The notes under the pieces: generated by a model
Told to the model about the DNA's origin: nothing
The model's database searches: none
The model's input: the letters and a program-made list of their open reading frames with translations, nothing else
In this document: positions 62,140-64,000 of the stretch, one piece after another
How positions within the stretch are numbered: position 1 is the stretch's first letter
Layout: each line of letters opens with the position of its first letter
From: Stieleria bergensis
Lineage (GTDB): Bacteria; Planctomycetota; Planctomycetia; Pirellulales; Pirellulaceae
Assembly (NCBI GenBank): GCA_007745635.1
Contig: CP036272.1
Coordinates: forward strand, 1,965,900-2,029,899
DNA: 64,000 nt
Reading direction: 5' to 3'
Position numbers and translations under genes: made by a program

Positions 62140-62342
62140 TTCCCCAAGTCTGGTTGCCGTAGCAAATGCCGGGACGGTTAGCAGGCGAATTCCTGTGACC
62201 TATCTTTCGGGCTTCTGGAAAGAACGCTACAGTCCTTTAGCAGGCAAGTTACTTCGCCGGCGTGGGGAGCGAGTGTTGTTGGCCATTGGAATCGGCCATG
62301 GTTTCCCTGCGTCATGAATTCATGTTCCTGGGAAACATCGTC

Positions 62343-63776
62343 ATGCATCAGCAAAGCCCGTCGTACGCCATCACTGTGCGTTTGCGCTATCACGACAGCC
62401 CTGGGTTGTTGGGGAAAATCACCACTGCGATCGGATCGGCCCACGGGTTCATCGGTGCGGTCGACATTGTCGGAGTGACCGAAGGGCAGATCACACGAGA
62501 CATCACCGTCAATTGCTCGACCGTCGACCACGGCCAGCAGATCGTGACGGAGATCGCCAAGATCGACGGCATCACGATCATGCATGTCTCCGACCGCGTC
62601 TTTCTGATGCACTTGGGCGGCAAAATCGAAGTCAATTCGAAAACCCCATTGAAGACGCGCGATGACTTGTCAATGGCTTACACGCCCGGGGTCGCTCGCG
62701 TGTGTCAGTCCATTCATCAAGACCCCGACTCCTCGTTCGCGCTGACGATTCGTAAAAACATGGTGGCCGTCGTTAGTGACGGCAGTGCCGTCTTGGGACT
62801 GGGAAACATTGGCCCCGAGGCAGCCATGCCCGTGATGGAGGGCAAGGCAATGTTGTTCAAGGAATTTGCCGGCGTGGATGCGTTTCCGATCGTTCTGGCG
62901 ACACAGGACACCGAAGAGATCATTCAGACCGTCAAGCGAATTGCACCCACCTTTGGTGGCATCAATTTGGAAGACATCTCAGCACCGCGCTGCATTGAAA
63001 TCGAAGAACGTTTGGAGCAAGAACTGGAGATTCCTGTCTTCCATGATGATCAACATGGGACGGCGATCGTGGTGTTGGCGGCGCTGAAGAATGCCTTGCA
63101 CTGCGTGAAAAAATCCATCGAGGACGTCAAAATCTTGATCAATGGCCCCGGTGCCGCTGGCACGGCCATCACGCGCCTGCTGTTAGATGCTGGTGCGAAG
63201 AAGATCGTTGTCTGCGATCGCGATGGAGCCTTGGGCCACCACTGCACCGATCTGAGTGGCGAACCAGCCAAGCAGTGGATCGTTGCGAACACCAATCAAG
63301 GCAACGAGGCTGGTGAGCTCTCCCAGGTGATTCAAGATAAAGACGTCTTTATCGGTGTCAGTGCCGCTGACGTCCTGAAAGCCGAAGACGTTGCCAGCAT
63401 GGCAGCGGATCCGATTGTATTCGCACTGGCCAATCCCAATCCGGAAATCAATCCCGCGATTGCCGCACCTCATGTGCGAATTATTGGGACAGGACGAAGT
63501 GATTATCCCAATCAGATCAACAACGTGTTGTGTTTCCCCGGTCTGTTTCGCGGCGTGTTAGACGTGCGAGCTCGCGAAATCAATGGCGCCATGAAACTGG
63601 CCGCAGCCGATGCGATCGCCAGTGTGATTGAGCCGGAGAATTTGACCGATGATTACGTGGTGCCCAGTGTGTTCGACCGCCGTGTGGCACCGGAAGTCGC
63701 CAGAGCCGTCGCGCAGACGGCGATCGAAACCGGCGTGGCTCGCAAAAAATCAACCACCCAGTATCAAGTGGTTTGA
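62343..63776 (+). CDS. Malic enzyme with N-terminal ACT domain
   Basis: The 477-residue protein joins an ACT domain (about residues 1-80; [26 protein letters not shown]) to a malic enzyme (about 85-477). The latter has [11 protein letters not shown], the catalytic Lys/Asp region [22 protein letters not shown], the metal motif [11 protein letters not shown] and the NAD(P)-binding [12 protein letters not shown]. It oxidatively decarboxylates malate to pyruvate. The ACT domain suggests allosteric control by a small molecule, probably an amino acid. The ATG at 62343 gives GGGA nine bases upstream; the frame is open to 62262. Whether NAD or NADP is used cannot be settled. It faces the phosphohexomutase gene convergently. 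Confidence 0.9.
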   Translation: MHQQSPSYAITVRLRYHDSPGLLGKITTAIGSAHGFIGAVDIVGVTEGQITRDITVNCSTVDHGQQIVTEIAKIDGITIMHVSDRVFLMHLGGKIEVNSKTPLKTRDDLSMAYTPGVARVCQSIHQDPDSSFALTIRKNMVAVVSDGSAVLGLGNIGPEAAMPVMEGKAMLFKEFAGVDAFPIVLATQDTEEIIQTVKRIAPTFGGINLEDISAPRCIEIEERLEQELEIPVFHDDQHGTAIVVLAALKNALHCVKKSIEDVKILINGPGAAGTAITRLLLDAGAKKIVVCDRDGALGHHCTDLSGEPAKQWIVANTNQGNEAGELSQVIQDKDVFIGVSAADVLKAEDVASMAADPIVFALANPNPEINPAIAAPHVRIIGTGRSDYPNQINNVLCFPGLFRGVLDVRAREINGAMKLAAADAIASVIEPENLTDDYVVPSVFDRRVAPEVARAVAQTAIETGVARKKSTTQYQVV

Positions 63777-63821
63777 CACTGGGGCGGCCTGCATTGCTTG
63801 AACAGCTTCCTGGTTTGCGGC

Positions 63822-64000
63822 TTACTGATTTGCAGCGGCGAAGGCTTCCATATCGGATTCCAGGCCTTCAAGTCTTGCTGACAGGACTTGCTCGGCTTGG
63901 TCCAGGTCTTGCGAGGCGGCTTGATCGAGCTTGGTGAACATGTACAGCTTGATCTTCGGCTCGGTGCCGCTGGGACGCACGGCGACGTAATTCCCCGTTT
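63822..64000 (-). CDS. Phosphohexomutase (phosphoglucomutase/phosphomannomutase), C-terminal end
   Basis: Only the last 59 codons are in the window; the gene runs off the right edge. The segment GNYVAVRPSGTEPKIKLYMF is the C-terminal phosphate-binding motif (RPSGTEPK) of the alpha-D-phosphohexomutase family. It is followed by a helical tail ending in a Leu/Glu/Ala-rich stretch. The substrate (glucose, mannose or glucosamine phosphate) cannot be told from this end; the RPSGTEPK core is shared by all. Confidence 0.85.
   Translation of the reverse strand, partial: TGNYVAVRPSGTEPKIKLYMFTKLDQAASQDLDQAEQVLSARLEGLESDMEAFAAANQ

Noticed and set aside
51687-64000. A 15-base sequence (acgtaattccccgtt) shared by the hairpin C region and the phosphohexomutase gene
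   Set aside because: A few 15-base matches are expected by chance in a window of this size; in the second place it is simply coding for Gly-Asn-Tyr-Val.

Overview
The window looks like a chromosomal segment of a planctomycete of the Pirellulaceae type (Rhodopirellula and relatives). This is inferred from content: menaquinone genes of the futalosine route (mqnA, mqnC), archaeal-style pterin/C1-cofactor genes (a dihydropteroate-synthase-like protein, a CitG-like protein and a PTPS homologue), very large secreted proteins with C-terminal membrane anchors, DUF1573, DUF3467, EF-hand and von Willebrand A proteins, short genes without strong Shine-Dalgarno sites, and moderately high GC. No rRNA operon, complete tRNA, CRISPR array, phage or intact insertion sequence was seen. 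About 37 protein genes are supported.

Layout. 1-6210 (minus strand): rluA-type pseudouridine synthase, mqnA, mqnC, scpA and a glycosyltransferase-HAD fusion that runs off the left edge. 6849-11784 (plus): dihydropteroate-synthase-like protein, Ser/Thr kinase coupled to an inositol-monophosphatase-like enzyme, flavin reductase and BON protein. 11888-14450 (minus): two lipoproteins, one LpoB-like and one resembling COG3014. 15224-18011 (plus): acidic protein, haloalkane-dehalogenase-like hydrolase, CitG-like protein, PTPS homologue. 18041-30948 (minus): two giant membrane-anchored secreted proteins (2606 and 1296 aa) with overlapping ends, plus a small unknown protein. 31123-33044 (minus): peroxiredoxin and an EF-hand/collagen-like protein. 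33612-41606 is mixed: a SelA-like protein apparently without its PLP lysine, a membrane protein, DUF3467, Maf, DUF1573 and a chemoreceptor with three CHASE3-like repeats. 41713-48047 (minus): pheA, a LarA-like protein, a gluzincin/LRR protein and an HtrA protease. 48796-51505 (plus): S41 protease and a TPR-like secreted protein, followed by a strong hairpin terminator and a cluster of hairpins. 51983-54931 (minus): small coiled-coil protein, glmS, small secreted protein. 55197-56880 (plus): DJ-1/PfpI and a degenerate alpha/beta hydrolase. 56905-58566 (minus): VWA protein. 59111-63776 (plus): secretin-like protein, ketosynthase-like protein without the catalytic Cys, ACT-malic enzyme. The right edge carries the end of a phosphohexomutase gene on the minus strand.

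How the genes work together. Clear functional groups are menaquinone synthesis (mqnA-mqnC), pterin/C1 cofactor synthesis (three genes in two places), envelope and periplasm functions (LpoB pair, HtrA, CtpA, DUF1573, giant proteins, VWA) and central/amino-sugar metabolism (glmS, malic enzyme, pheA, phosphohexomutase). The least explained parts are the giant-protein pair, the set of pseudo-enzymes (SelA-like, ketosynthase-like, alpha/beta hydrolase), a family of short tandem repeats with different units, and the hairpin cluster at 51533-51712. All family names rest on reading the translated sequence; no database search was possible.
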